Below the pieces are notes generated by a model that searched no databases, was not told where the DNA came from, and saw only the letters and a list, made by a program, of their open reading frames with translations. The position numbers and the translations under genes were made by a program. Below are positions 13,110 to 25,200 of a stretch of 64,000 nt of DNA, in pieces. The stretch spans positions 10,946,985 to 11,010,984 of the forward strand of contig NC_133292.1 in assembly GCF_005239225.2 (NCBI RefSeq). Reading direction: 5' to 3'. Each line of letters begins with the position of its first letter. Within the stretch, counting starts at the first letter, position 1. Source of the stretch: Populus alba. Lineage: Eukaryota; Streptophyta; Magnoliopsida; Malpighiales; Salicaceae.

Positions 13110-14878
13110 TTTTATGTTCGCTTCTGTTTGTTTCTGTGTTTTAAAAGTATTTTTAAAAACAATTAATTTTTTTTATTAAATTTAAATTAATATGTTTTTA
13201 GTATTTTCACTATAAGATTTAACAGTTTTACCGATGGACTTTTTCCGTCGGCGTAAGACACATATTCCATCGGTAATTAATTTACCGACGGAGAATTTTT
13301 GTCGGTAATTTTTTATCTGTCGGTAATAATATTACCGACGGATTTACTGGCGGAATAGACGTGTCGGTAAATTTTTTTTTATTACCGATGGATTTACCAA
13401 CGGAAATTTCCGTCGGTAAATCCGTCGGTAATTATTTAAAAAAAATTTAAAAAAATTCATTTTATAAAATTATTAAATAATTAAATTAACATAAATCAAC
13501 ATTGTATAATATATACTCAAAATGCTTGGAAAAAAGAATAAGAAAATCAACTCAAACAAATTTGTAACAAATAAATAAAACAAAAAAATTAATTCAACTA
13601 AAAAATTCATATGAAAAAAATGAAGTTGCAATTGCTAAAAATTTTAAAATCCTATAAATAAATCAACTAAAAATTGATCTCATATGAAAAAAAAAAAAAA
13701 AACTCACAACAACATTTATACAATTATTAAGAACAAAATCAATTAAAATTAAATAAAAAACAAATATAGTGAAAAATCATGAAAAAATAAGAAAAAAGAA
13801 AGATCTTACCTTAATATACTTGCAAGTGAAGCTAAGAAAAAATAAATTCGTGAAGCATATTAATTAAAAAAAACTAGGAGGATAAAAGAAGAAAGAAGAA
13901 GAAGGAAGAAGAAGACATACCAGAGCATGGAGGAAAAGAGAAGGAGATGAGGAGAAAAAAAGAGAGAAAGAAATAGATATTGATGTTTTTTACATATAGT
14001 GAGAAGAAGAAGAAGAAGAAGTAGAAGTAGAAGAAGAAGAAGAAGTAGAAGTAGAAGAAGAAGAAGAAGAAGAAGAAGAAATGAGTCTGTCTCTTATGAA
14101 ATAAGCGGATTCAGGTTTTTTATTGGGGCGTGTTACCGACGGATAATTGAATATTAATATTTTTTAATTATTCCGTCGGTAATATTTAATTTAAATTTTC
14201 AATTTCATAAAAAGTTTTTAGAAACCGCCAAAAATTACCGATGATTTTTCAATCCGTCGGTGATTCCGTCTGTAATATTTAAATGAAAATTTTAAATCAA
14301 TTGAATTTTTTCAGAAAACCGCCAAAACACGCCGATGAATTTTCAATCCGTCGGTGATTTTGTCTATAAAGTAAAACAATTAACAATGCAATTGGAAGAT
14401 GAACAGTTCCGGAGCTCTCTGTAAAATACCAATGGAAAAATTCTGTCGGTAATTCCCTTTGTAATTGATATGATGAACAGTGTTCACAGTTTACCAATGG
14501 ATTTCCCGACGGAATTACCGACGGAATTTTTCCGTCGGTAATTCCATTAGTAAAAAATGACACGTCATCTTTTTTTTTTGCTTTGCTTTATTTTTTTTCC
14601 CCACGGTAATTCCCTCGATATATACCGAGAGAATCTTTTCGTCGGTAAAATCCCTCGGAAATATTTTCGTCGGTAAAATCCCTCGGAAATTTACCGACGG
14701 AAATATTTCCTCGGTATTTCCGTTTATATTTATTGATTTTCTGGTAGTGTTTCAAATCATTTTGATATTCTGATCTCAAAAATAATTTTTTAAAAAATAA
14801 AAAAATCATTAATATATATTTTAACATGAAAATTTATTTGAAAAATAATCATAATCACACTGTCAAACAAACATAGGC
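13110..14878. mobile_element. AT-rich TIR element split by a CACTA insertion
   Basis: The left part (about 13110-13207) begins near TTCTGTTTGTTTCTGTG. The right part (14750-14878) ends CACTGTCAAACAAACATAG, whose reverse complement resembles the left start. Joining the two flanks of the CACTA element restores the order of landmarks seen in other AT-rich elements of this window. It sits inside the retroelement remnant and was itself interrupted later. Confidence 0.55.
13208..14749. mobile_element. Non-autonomous CACTA (En/Spm-type) transposon
   Basis: The element starts CACTATAAGATTT at 13208 and ends with TTTTCTGGTAGTG at 14749, the reverse complement of CACTACCAGAAAA. It is flanked by TTT on both sides (13205-13207 and 14750-14752), the 3-bp target duplication expected for CACTA elements. 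Both subterminal regions are packed with TTACCGACGGAA/TTCCGTCGGTAA motifs in both orientations; I count 13 copies of the CCGACGG/CCGTCGG core. Such arrays are the transposase-binding subterminal repeats of the superfamily. The 1542-bp body has no transposase frame; its middle holds AT-rich sequence and a GAA-rich tract (about 13980-14080). It would depend on a transposase supplied in trans. Confidence 0.88.
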
Positions 14879-15134
14879 CAAGAAAGTGTAGTTTTATCTA
14901 CACTGCTAGGAATGGATGAAAGTGGTAGTACAAGGAATTGTCCCGTAGCAATTTTGGACAAGAAGCTCATGAAAAATACAATAAAGTTGCGGTCGGAGGA
15001 CTGATCCAATGGTCTAATTCTCTTCATGAGGATACAACATATGAAGATATGAAGAATTAGAGAAGATCTAGCAACAATTTCCAGAGTTTTGCTTAGATTC
15101 TTAAGGTAAATAATCATTTGAAAGATGGGAGTAC

Positions 15135-15432
15135 TGTTACATTCTGCTGCACATGAAATTATAAATAGAAACGAACGTACATGATTATAAGAGCAGCAGC
15201 TGGAATAGATTAAACATGTGAATCATGAGCTGCAAAGTTAGTTAAGGGTAATCACTAGTTAGTTGAAAGGTAGTTAACGCGGGAGGGAGAATGAGATAGC
15301 AACAACAGCCTCAACCGCGTTGTAGAAATGATGTAATGACAGTAGCGTGAATGGCAAGTAAAAAAAGATTACAATTACTCGTTCTCGTCTCCTCTCTCTA
15401 TTTTCTTCTTCTTTTACTTATCAAACCTAACA
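15135..15432 (+). repeat. 3' LTR of the Ty3/Gypsy remnant
   Basis: Starts TGTTACATTC right after the purine tract and ends CAAACCTAACA. It is collinear with 12630-12931 but clearly diverged. Confidence 0.75.
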
Positions 15433-16380
15433 GAGATGGTTTAATTACTTGCACGCATGCATGTATTGACTGTTTCCTGGTTCATTATTCTACAGCGTAG
15501 ATGGAAAGGAGTGTAAAAAGTATAACACCGTCCCAGATGGGCAAAATCGAAAAACAGTGTGGTGTTGTTTGACTATTAAGCAGATTACATTTTCAAGAGG
15601 TAATCAAAAGCCGGCTGTCTCACAGATCTCGGGTAAGGTTGTGAGTTTGAGTATTATAAATGAAGTATATTATTATCAAAAAAGTTTTATTTTTTTAGTG
15701 AGTTTATCCCGACTTGATTAGATTAGTTAGGGTAAGTTAATTTCTAGATATTGGGGTTTAGATAAAAAAAAAATTAATATTCTTCTTTTTCTCTCTGTTT
15801 GAAATGAAAAAAAAACCCTCTATTACGAAGATATCTCTAGCATGACTATTCCAATCGAATTAAAAAACAGATAATATAATTTTTTTTATAATTATATCAT
15901 TTTAAATATGAATAATTTAATCAAAACTTGAATTAAAATTTTTTAATGTATAAACATTAATATAAAAATATAGCATTATTAAACTTAGTATACCTTAATG
16001 AGTCTATTCATAGAATATATTTTTCAAAAAATCATGTAAGGATTGACTTGGTCAAACTTAATTAATTTAACGAATTATTTTTTTATACAATTAAAATCTA
16101 ATTTGAATTTTTTATTTTTTTAAAAAATAATATCATCATAATTTCTTTAAAAAAAATCTTGAATTGAACAACATGCAAGAACCTGGACCATGTCATGGAA
16201 TAGATTGGGTTTTAATAACTTTGGAAAATACTTGATACGAATGGTTAAAACTTGGTTTTTGGGTCAATAGCTTTTGTTGACTAGCCTAAAAGGCGCGACT
16301 TTGTCCCTCCTTGTAAAATGATTTGTATCTAGTTACCCAAGACTACCCACCAATTCTGTGCCACCCATCCCATATGCTGA
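15433..16380. other. Gene-free AT-rich stretch
   Basis: No coding region or classifiable element. About 15690-16180 is AT-rich and resembles other decayed repeats of this window. Confidence 0.4.
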
Positions 16381-16488
16381 CACGTGACATAATAAATCCA
16401 CCCAAAACATCAGGTCACCCAGATAAAAACAAGACAACAGCTCACGTTTATAGTTTGGTGTGATGTCACGTTCCACGTGGATTCACGT
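16381..16488 (+). promoter_or_regulatory. Cluster of ACGT-core (G-box/ABRE-like) motifs upstream of the PP2C gene
   Basis: Five ACGT cores fall within 110 bp: CACGTG at 16381-16386, TCACGTT at 16442-16448, GTCACGTT at about 16465-16472, the palindrome CCACGTGG at 16473-16480 and TCACGTAA at 16483-16490. ACGT cores are bound by bZIP and bHLH factors in abscisic acid, light and stress responses. The cluster is about 0.9-1 kb upstream of the likely PP2C transcription start. Regulation is inferred from motif density only. Confidence 0.4.
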
Positions 16489-17342
16489 AAACCCCATTTC
16501 ATGCAGCACCCGAAATATTGCTGTACATGATATCATTATCCAATTTTCTTCGTTTGAATGATGCCTAGTCTCATAGCAATTTCAGCGCATTAGTCCGGTA
16601 AAGGTCAAATAAAATTACTCTCTAACTTATTTAAATTTGATTGAAAAATAATTTAATTGTAATTGATATACAAACTATATAAAAATATCCATATAAACAT
16701 TTTTTTACCAAGACATTTAAAATTCTTTAAGGAAAGAAATTTAGGATTTAATATTTTATAATACCTGGTATGATAATACATGTTGAATTTTTAAAAATCT
16801 TAAATGTTACAAGACATTATATTATTTGTAATTTCTAAATATAATTCTATTATAAAATTAAAGTGACAGGAAACTCGATATGAGAAGACATTTAATTTCT
16901 ATTTATTTAAATGCCCTTGTTTGTTATATTAAGTTGATCAGCAATTTTTTTTTGATAAATCCTTATTTTATTGAGTTAAGTTTGAACAGTCAAAATGCAC
17001 ACCTTGATTGAATTTATTTAATTGTAGGGTATCAAAATTATCAATGCAACATGTATGTCATTATATAATTTTATTTAATAGTTATAATTTTATAAAAGTT
17101 AGATTTAGCATTGAATTTATTTAATTATATTAGTTTTAAACACAAGTGATACGGGTGTCTATATTAAAAAAATAAATATATTATGGAGATTAGACAATCT
17201 ATGTTTCAGAGGTAAGATAACAAACTTATTTACATTTTTTATTAATTATAAAACTATGATTATTATTATTATTATTATTATTATTGCCATAAGCTGCAAT
17301 AAATCCAGACCCGAAATGACATGTAAAATAGTAAATCACAAG

Positions 17343-17350
17343 TATAAACA
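17343..17350 (+). promoter_or_regulatory. Probable TATA box of the PP2C gene
   Basis: TATAAACA lies in the right range upstream of a leader beginning around 17375-17400. The leader then contains a GA microsatellite (about 17491-17510) and leads to a 5'UTR splice donor. It is the best TATA-like match nearby, but the start site is not proven. Confidence 0.35.
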
Positions 17351-17375
17351 CCATTGACTCTCTCCGTCTATTACC

Positions 17376-18497
17376 ACAGTGTGTGTGGAGCCCAAAACTG
17401 GACCCCTGCTTTGCTGGCTTCAAGCTCTCCATTGTTGGTTTTTTATGGGGCTTGTCTGCTAAGACAATAAAGAGAGAAGAGGGGGAAAATAGAGAGAGAG
17501 AGAGAGAGAGACAAGCTGGGTTCAACCTTTTAACAAAGACTTCTCTTTTCACAACTCCATTTCTCTTATTCTTTCTCCACTCAACAATTTCATCATCTAC
17601 AAAACCACCAACACAAAAACAGCTAAAACCCATCTGTATTTTAGCTTTCTTGATTTTGTTGGATCCATAGATCTAACACTTTGATAAACCCACAAGAAAT
17701 ATTTCTTTGTTTGGCTGTTAAAGTTAGTAGCTCTGAAGAACAAGTGAAATTACAACAAGGTAAAGCTTGAAAAGGAAGAAAAAAAATTTGATTTTTTTTT
17801 TTTTTTATATTGATTAGTTGAATTATGTTGGTTAATGAGTCATTGGTGATTTGTATAATCACGGGTTTTAATGATTCAATGTTAAATGCAAGACTTGGAT
17901 TTCTTCTTTGTTAAATGCTAGACCTGGATTTTTTCAATGGCTGACCAAACTGTGAGAAAAAAAAGTGGGCTTTGACCATTCCTTTTCTTTTCAAAGTTTC
18001 TTTTTGATATTTTCATTATTAGGGTGTTGGGGTTTTTGTTTAGAGAGAACATAACGGTTTTGTTACTATAGGCATCGATTACATATGTTATTCTGCAATT
18101 CATGGACGGAAACTAACAGAAAAGGCGACTGCTTTTTTAAATTATTGTATCGATCTGTTAAGCCTCAGCTGTGCAACTTTTGATTTCCTTGTTTTTTTGT
18201 TAGTTGTCCAAAACTAATTTGCTGATAAGTGGAGCATGACAAGGTCAAAATTGGTTTTTTTGAGTCACTAGTTTTGTTGAGCATCGAGTGTCTAGTGGTG
18301 GGGTTTTGTATCTGAATTGTTTCAAGTCTCAGGTGTAAGATTGTTCATTTTGTTTTGCTGCTGATCTTGTTGCAGAGCATACTTACTGTGTTGTAAAGTA
18401 GAGGAGGACGCAAATCATTCTGAAGCTTCCGGGTCAGAGTTCTTTTGGGCACCTATTAAATGTGGACTATTAGGAGGGTTTTTAGATGAGATGAGGG
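17376..18497 (+). promoter_or_regulatory. PP2C 5'UTR with a leader intron and two upstream ORFs
   Basis: The leader exon ends at 17759 (AACAAG|GTAAAGC) and a second leader exon starts at 18376 after TTGCAG, giving a 616-bp 5'UTR intron. Two upstream ATGs precede the main start. ATG-AGA-TGA occupies 18486-18494. A second uORF of 19 codons (18491-18550) overlaps the main ATG at 18498 in another frame. Overlapping uORFs generally lower translation of the main frame unless leaky scanning occurs; that effect is an inference here. Confidence 0.6.
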
Positions 18498-21400
18498 ATG
18501 TTATCTGGGTTGATGAACTTTTTGAGGGCCTGCTTCCGGCCGAGGCCTGATCGATATATTCACACAAATTCAGATACTGGTGGTCGCCAAGACGGGCTAT
18601 TGTGGTATAAAGATCACGGGCAGCACGTAAATGGTGAATTTTCTATGGCAGTGGTGCAGGCCAACAATTTACTTGAGGATCAGAGTCAGCTTGAGTCAGG
18701 AAGCTTGAGCCTAAACGACTCTGGCCCGTATGGTACTTTTGTTGGTGTTTACGATGGACATGGAGGGCCTGAGACATCTCGCTATGTCAATGATCACCTC
18801 TTCCAGCATCTCAAGAGTAAGTTACTTCAAACTAACGAACTCTTCGGCATGGATTTGTGACTTTGTGTTTCCTGGTTTTGCCTATCCTAGTTTCTAAAAA
18901 TAAAAAATTTATGTCAATTAACCAAATAGGTAGCCTAGACATACTTAAAGTAGAGTTTACAGTCACTGCTGTCTTGGGCGTATCAATAATTTAAAAATGT
19001 GGAGTTCTCTTGTTATGAATGCGTCTTCCTTCTTGTCTTCTTTTTCCCAATAAGTTTAACTTGATAATTAATATTTTGTCATAAATTTATCTTCATAGTG
19101 GGCTTTTAGATATTACGCCTGTTCTATGCACTAAATTTTTCAGGTTTGATGTTTGTCTGTAGGGTTTACTTTGGAGCAACAATCGATGTCAGTGGAAGTG
19201 ATAAGGAAGGCATTTCAAGCAACAGAAGAGGGTTTTCTCTCTCTCGTCACCAAACAGTGGCCTATGAAACCACAAATTGCAGCAGTTGGTTCCTGCTGCC
19301 TGGCCGGTGTTATCTGTAACGGAACCCTTTACATTGCCAGCCTTGGTGATTCACGTGCTGTTCTGGGTAGAGTCGTGAAGGCAACGGGGGAAGTTCTGTC
19401 TATTCAGCTATCTGCTGAGCACAATGCTTGCATAGAGTCTGTGAGACAGGAGCTGCAGGCTTTGCATCCTGATGACCCACATATTGTAGTATTAAAACAC
19501 AATGTATGGCGTGTAAAAGGTCTTATACAAGTAAGCTGTTCACCATCCAGGAGCTGTTTATTATGTTCTTTTTTCTTATTTGACAAAGAATTGGTGTGGA
19601 TCTTGTCACAGTTGCCCGTCCTTGTAGCCTTGTTGCGTTCTAGACACTATTATTTTAGTCTAAATGTGTTCAGAGTTTGAAAGCACGTTATATAATGGAA
19701 GGAGTTGGAACATAGTAATGTTAAAACTCTGTATCAATGTCAGTGCCAGTCATCTTTGGCATGAACAGAGGGCCTCACTCTGAGTCAGTATTGGTGATTT
19801 CCACTTTGCAGCAAATGGTGGAAATGGGTGGAGTCAGATGGAGCTTGCTATCTATTTAAAATTTTGTATCAATGTCAGTGCCAGTCATTTTTTCCCTGTC
19901 TAGCTTGGAAATGGCTGGTTTGACTTTTTGTAATTGGTCCTCAATGTTTGAAGAGCTAGGGTTGATATCACCTGACATGATATTATTTTAGTGGCTTTGC
20001 AGTCATTGCTCTATTAGGTGCTCGTAAATGTTGTGTTTTAATCATATGACCACATTACCTTTTAGGTTCTTGCATTAGCTTTTATAGAATGAACGTGCAG
20101 TTATCATATGGAGAACTACAAAATGGATTGCTGGGAGGGCTATATTGTAGATGGTTCAAGGGGCATAAAGTGATATGCTAAAAGTCTGTTCTGGTTTACA
20201 AGTTTCTGTCAAGTAATTTGATAGGAATATACTGGCTCAATGGTAAATGGATTGCCATAAATGCGAAGTACAGAATGTTATGAAGCTTTAGGTTGGTTGC
20301 TCTAGATTTGGTTAATAATTCACCGGTCAACTTCATTGTGGCATTTTGTTCTTCATTTATATCACCTCTGCAGACAATATGAGATTTTGTTTTTTAGATG
20401 AAGCTACAAAATGGCATCCCATAGTTTTAGGGTTTGTTTAGTCTGTGCACCGTGCATGAGTCTCTTTTGGACATTTGGCTCATTTCTCAGATTTTGCAAC
20501 TTTGGTACACCGTGAAATTGATGCTTCAGTCAGACCTAGGTCTTAGGCTGGTTTGGTTGATAGTTGATTTTTAAATGGGATTGGAGGATCAGGGGTGTTA
20601 CTTCTAACTGAATCAAATTCATCATTAATTGACAGGGAATAATTCTCAAATGCTATAGATAAGAGAAACAGTATGCTATAGATAAGAGAAACAGTGGAAA
20701 ATTCATAGATAGCTAGCAGCATGTAATACACCTACAGTTACTTGGCTGGTCCTAGGCAAATATGAACATGTTCCCCGGTTTGAATCAGAAAATTCGACAT
20801 GCTATGCCAAATAGGGTTAGTATGTCATGGTGTTAAAAATTTCCATTAAATTTTTTTCTTGAGGTTCAAAAAATATTTATTCGGTAATATGTTTTGGATT
20901 TTGACCTGATACAACCTCACTTTTTGAATTTTTTCACTGATGATCACAATCCTCCGACCTCTCAGGTTTCCAGATCTATTGGTGATGTATATTTGAAGAA
21001 GGCCGAATTCAACAGGGAACCTTTATATGCTAAGTTCCGACTCCGAGAACCTTTCAAAAAGCCAATATTGAGCTCAGAACCGTCAATTTCAGTGCACCAG
21101 CTGCAGCCTCATGATCAATTTATTATATTTGCCTCTGATGGCCTTTGGGAGCACCTAAGCAATCAAGAAGCAGTTGATATAGTTCAAAATCATCCACGCA
21201 ATGTGAGTAACATATTTCTTGGTGCTAGAAATTGTTTATTTTTATTGATTTTCATTTGTTTGTAACATGTACTCTCATCATCATCCATGCAATGAGACAC
21301 AATTAGGGCCATTGCTTGTTTGGACTGCACCTCAGTTAGAATAGTTTTTATCTGTTTACACAACTTAAATTACCAACTTTTTGTCTGTGAAATTAATTTT

Positions 21401-22226
21401 TCTTTGAAAGAGAGAGAGAAAAGTGCTTCGCACTAAATTTGCCCTGTTTCTTTTCTGTTTTCCTGAAAACATTGTTAGATTGTCTTCATTGAGGGTAAAT
21501 AGTAAGTTTGGGTCATGAAATGCTATAAACAGCGTCTTGCTGATAAAACAGTGTTTACAGTATTCCTTTCACCTGAAATTTTAATTAACAAGGTCTTTTA
21601 CATGCCTCTAAATTAGTAGTTATTTGCAAATTGGAAATGTTAAAGTCACCATTTGATGTTACTCAGTGTTTCAGTTGCAAATTCATCTGTAGGAGTAGAG
21701 CTGTCAAGCAAACCTCCAAACTCATTCAAGGGAGTCCCTAGAAAACTTTTCATGTTCTTTTACATTTTGGTTCTTATTTTATTCTCAAATCTGGCTCCAT
21801 ATTTCAATGCTTGTTGATTGAATAAATATGAAATACACCAAGAGGATTTGTCTTTGGGGTGGTGGATTCATGTCATACAACAAACTTAATGCATGTGCTA
21901 CTATAAAGTTCAAGATGAATCCATTCATGAAATTGCTTGTTCTATTCATGCAGGGAAGTGCAAAGAGGCTGGTAAAAGCTGCCTTGCAAGAAGCAGCAAA
22001 GAAGAGAGAGATGAGATATTCAGACCTGAAGAAGATCGACCGTGGTGTGCGTCGACATTTCCACGATGACATTACTGTGATTGTTGTGTTTCTTGACTCA
22101 AATTTCGTAAGCAGGGCTAGCTCAGTCAAGTGCTCGAATATATCTGTTAGAGGGGCTGGGGTCAGTCTGCCTCCCAACACACTGGCTCCTTGTACCACAC
22201 CACCAACGGAAGCTGGCAGTATGTGA
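18498..22226 (+). CDS. Clade D protein phosphatase 2C (PP2C.D, PP2C64/PP2C46-like)
   Basis: Four coding exons, 18498-18816, 19163-19530, 20966-21202 and 21954-22226, join in frame to 398 residues. The protein is a Mn/Mg-dependent Ser/Thr phosphatase. Metal-binding and catalytic motifs are all present: DGHGG (86-90), GDSRAV (168-173), SRSIGD (231-236), [10 protein letters not shown] (285-294) and HDDITVIVV (345-353). The N-terminus [13 protein letters not shown] and the C-terminal [16 protein letters not shown] tail match the subgroup of Arabidopsis At4g38520/At3g51370 (numbers from memory). PP2C.D enzymes dephosphorylate the plasma-membrane H+-ATPase and are inhibited by SAUR proteins, which links them to cell expansion; which substrate this member has is not visible. 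The third intron's upstream flank carries a short decoy frame, but the acceptors used restore conserved residues. No defect was seen. Confidence 0.95.
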
Positions 22227-25200
22227 TGAAGCTGTATCTCATGTTCCTGTCTCTTGTATGATTCTCATGTGAATACCAGGTAGCTTCTGAAAGAGATAAA
22301 GAGGAGCCACCCTTCAATTCTTTAATGCACACTGTAACTTTTAACTGGAACTCATACTTGAATTTAGCTTATGTGCGAAAAACCCTAGAACTGGAGAAGT
22401 ACAAGGTGACAATTATTATAGTTATTTCTTGCGAAGTTTTCTGCCTCTCTCATTTTCTTTGGCTATATCCGTGTTTTACTTCTGTAAATAGTACAAACTT
22501 GGCAAATTAAGTTTCCTTTCTTCCTGCCTGCCTGTGGTTTAAACTTTAATTTTACCAGGAGCAATGTTTCAGCTGTTGTCAATTTGGGTTCTGGCAGATT
22601 CTTGTACAGGGTTTTCATGGAGACTCTGTGCACTGGAAGCAGTCCTATTTGGGAAGCAAATCACAAGATTAACAATAGGGCAGGTGATCTTATTCTCAGG
22701 AAAAATGCATTAATCTGACACTCTTTAAATTGAAAATGACTGAGGAAATGTCAATGGAATTCAGTTTGAATTTTTTGTGAGATGTAGCTGTTTATAGTTT
22801 AGTGGTCTCCTTTTCCAATCAATAGTTACTTTGGTTGTGATTTGCTGTATTGGAAATACTCCATGGTAGTTTTAGTGTTACCCTTTGGTTTTAGCAAAAT
22901 CAAGTTTGTTTTTCTGCTTATGTTCCTGTGATGATTTTCGGTCTTCTTCGTTCACAGCTTTGTTCCATCCCTCAACGGGATTATCCCGGAACAAGTAACA
23001 CTGCATTCCCTCTCCCCGAGTCCGGGGAAAGGAAAGCCCCCGGCTGTATAGTAAAATAGCCGAATTTAATCGATTTCAAGCGCTGTTGGACTTAGCCTAG
23101 CCGTGAAATTGGGCCTAGCTCTAGCCTGCTCCGGGAATTAATGTGCTGGTTTTAATCTCTTAAAGACAATCCCGTTTATACTTGTTTTTCTTTCCTTAAA
23201 TAGAATCTGACTCGGTCAGGTTTCGAATCAACGAGTTGACTGGTCAGTCAAGGTTTTATATCTATGCACAGGGGTGCAATCCCCAGTAGACTGCAGTCCG
23301 TAGCAATCCAAGATGATGATACAACCTCGGCCCAGACCCTGGTTTTGTTTCTTGACTATCAGTAAATGGAGTTCTCAGACTTCTAGGAAGGAAAGACTAG
23401 AACGCAGCACGCCTTGCTTGAAGTGCCAAATTGAAACATATACTACCGAAAATTTGACCTGTAAATAAAAAAAAAAAGAAAAAAAAGGAAGAGCTGCTAC
23501 AGAACTCCATTGTTATTGAAAAGAGAGGAAGATGGGTGATTTACGAGGTAAGATAAGGTCTCCTTTTCCCCTCGTTTGCCAGACACTTTGTCAGGGCATA
23601 TTCTCCCTCGTCCACGAAAGACCACCGCTGTAATGTTTCCCCTAATTGTCATTTTTTATTACTTGCTCCCGCCTTTTAAACCATTAACAACCGCACCGTT
23701 CTCAATGGCTTTGTTGTTCAAGGATAATTCATGTGCATGCATGTTTATTACAGAGTCTGTGCTACCTGGGTTGACCTGGCCAAGAAATTAGATTTTAAGG
23801 TACACGAATGAATCTGAAAAAAATATTAGAAAAGAAACAATACATGAAAATGAATGCTGTGAAAAAAGAAAGTAAAGTTTAATGTAGTTATTTAACATTT
23901 AAAAGTTAAGAAATAATTTATATATAGATAAGTTATATGTAATTATTTTTATATTAAAAAGTTAGGAAAAGATTAGTTCTATCAACCAATTATAAATCTA
24001 GTTTTTTTATGATTTTATATCCAACCAAAGTTTTTGATCACCCAAGTTTTAGATCAACACATCAATTCGGATCAGATTTCATAATTATTATTTCCATAAC
24101 CCAATTTATAAATAATTGAATTAAATTAGAGTGCGAATGTTTCGTATAGTTTAAAATATAGTTTTCAGACTTGATTTGGATTTTAAATTTTGATTAGGTT
24201 AACTTTTTTTAAATCAAAATAATATTATTTTAATAAAAAAAATTTAACAAGTGTTACCATATCGTTGAGTCAGCTAGATCATATTATATTTTTCCTTGCC
24301 CTAATTTTTATTCAGCTTTGTCTGCTTTCAATCCTGTATTATCAACCCACCATTCGAAACTATAATTTAAAATGCCACGTTTGACATTCCAAATGCTAAG
24401 ATACAAAACAGAGGTACATTCATCCCATCCCTTAAAACCCTAATCTCGAGAAGTGATATATATATATATACAGAGAGAGAGAGAGAGAGAGAGGAGGATA
24501 AGATTTGGGAGGAAAAAAATTTTAAAAAGTGCAGAAAGGAAGGTTCATTATTCAATGGCCCAGTGCAATTGGAGCTTCATGCTTTTGAAGCAAAAGTGCA
24601 GAAAGGATCCAGCTCTAGTTTTTTTTTAATGGAAAAGAGAGAAATTCTATCACGAGATAATCATGATGCATTTTGTCGAAATTTTAATCGAGTTACTGTA
24701 TTTTAATTTCTTATTTAAATTCCTGTACTCTGAAAATTAATAAGCTAATATACTTACCCTGAAACTAACCTTCTTAAGAATCTAAACCATGGCCTCATAC
24801 AAAATGTCTTTGGAATAAATCAATCGAAGGACGGACACAAACAAAAGATTTAACAAAAGAAGATGCTGAATTTATGATTTTCTCACCTTTCAACTTTTGC
24901 CAATGCAAGTGTCACCGTGTTGACACGCACGTGCACAGAGGTCATTGCACGTGTTGCGAGCCGAATGCAAGTGCAAATGGTACCGCCCGACCCATTTATA
25001 GACCAAGCAGGAACCTTCTTTTCTTTCCCAAAACCTATAGCCCTATAAATCTTTGCAAACAATCTAGTTCAAACCCATCACAAATTTTCCAACTGTATTT
25101 TTATTTTTTATTTTTAATTATTTTATTACACTAATATTAATAATAATTTTTTTTTTAAAAAAATATTATTAATATATCTATAACCACTACTAATCTCCTA

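Larger units (their letters stand above)
12630..15432 (+). mobile_element. Internally deleted Ty3/Gypsy LTR retrotransposon carrying nested insertions
   Basis: Two related LTRs (12630-12931 and 15135-15432) flank the start and the end of a retroelement. After the primer-binding site at about 12935-12949, a gag-like frame opens at ATG 12985 and is stopped by TAA at 13042, with a readable continuation (LRSIVAYKIKLPEG). Before the 3' LTR, about 14990-15055 encodes VGGLIQWSN and EDTTYED-like residues, which fit the end of a Gypsy chromodomain; two frames are needed, so it is broken. A purine-rich tract (AAAGATGGGAG) at 15121-15131 abuts the 3' LTR. The central gag-pol is missing and replaced by a TIR element with a CACTA element inside it. 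No matching 5-bp target duplication was found. Confidence 0.72.

Noticed and set aside
13215..14720. Regularly recurring short motif that could suggest a CRISPR-like array
   Set aside because: Motifs are in both orientations, unevenly spaced and confined to the two ends of a CACTA element; the genome is a plant nuclear one.
14297..15117. Three minus-strand open frames
   Set aside because: They lie inside the CACTA subterminal repeats, the split TIR element and the Gypsy remnant, and have no transposase or other protein motif.
17226..17633. Minus-strand open frame with a poly-Asn stretch
   Set aside because: The Asn run comes from an (ATT)n microsatellite and the frame is antisense to the PP2C leader.
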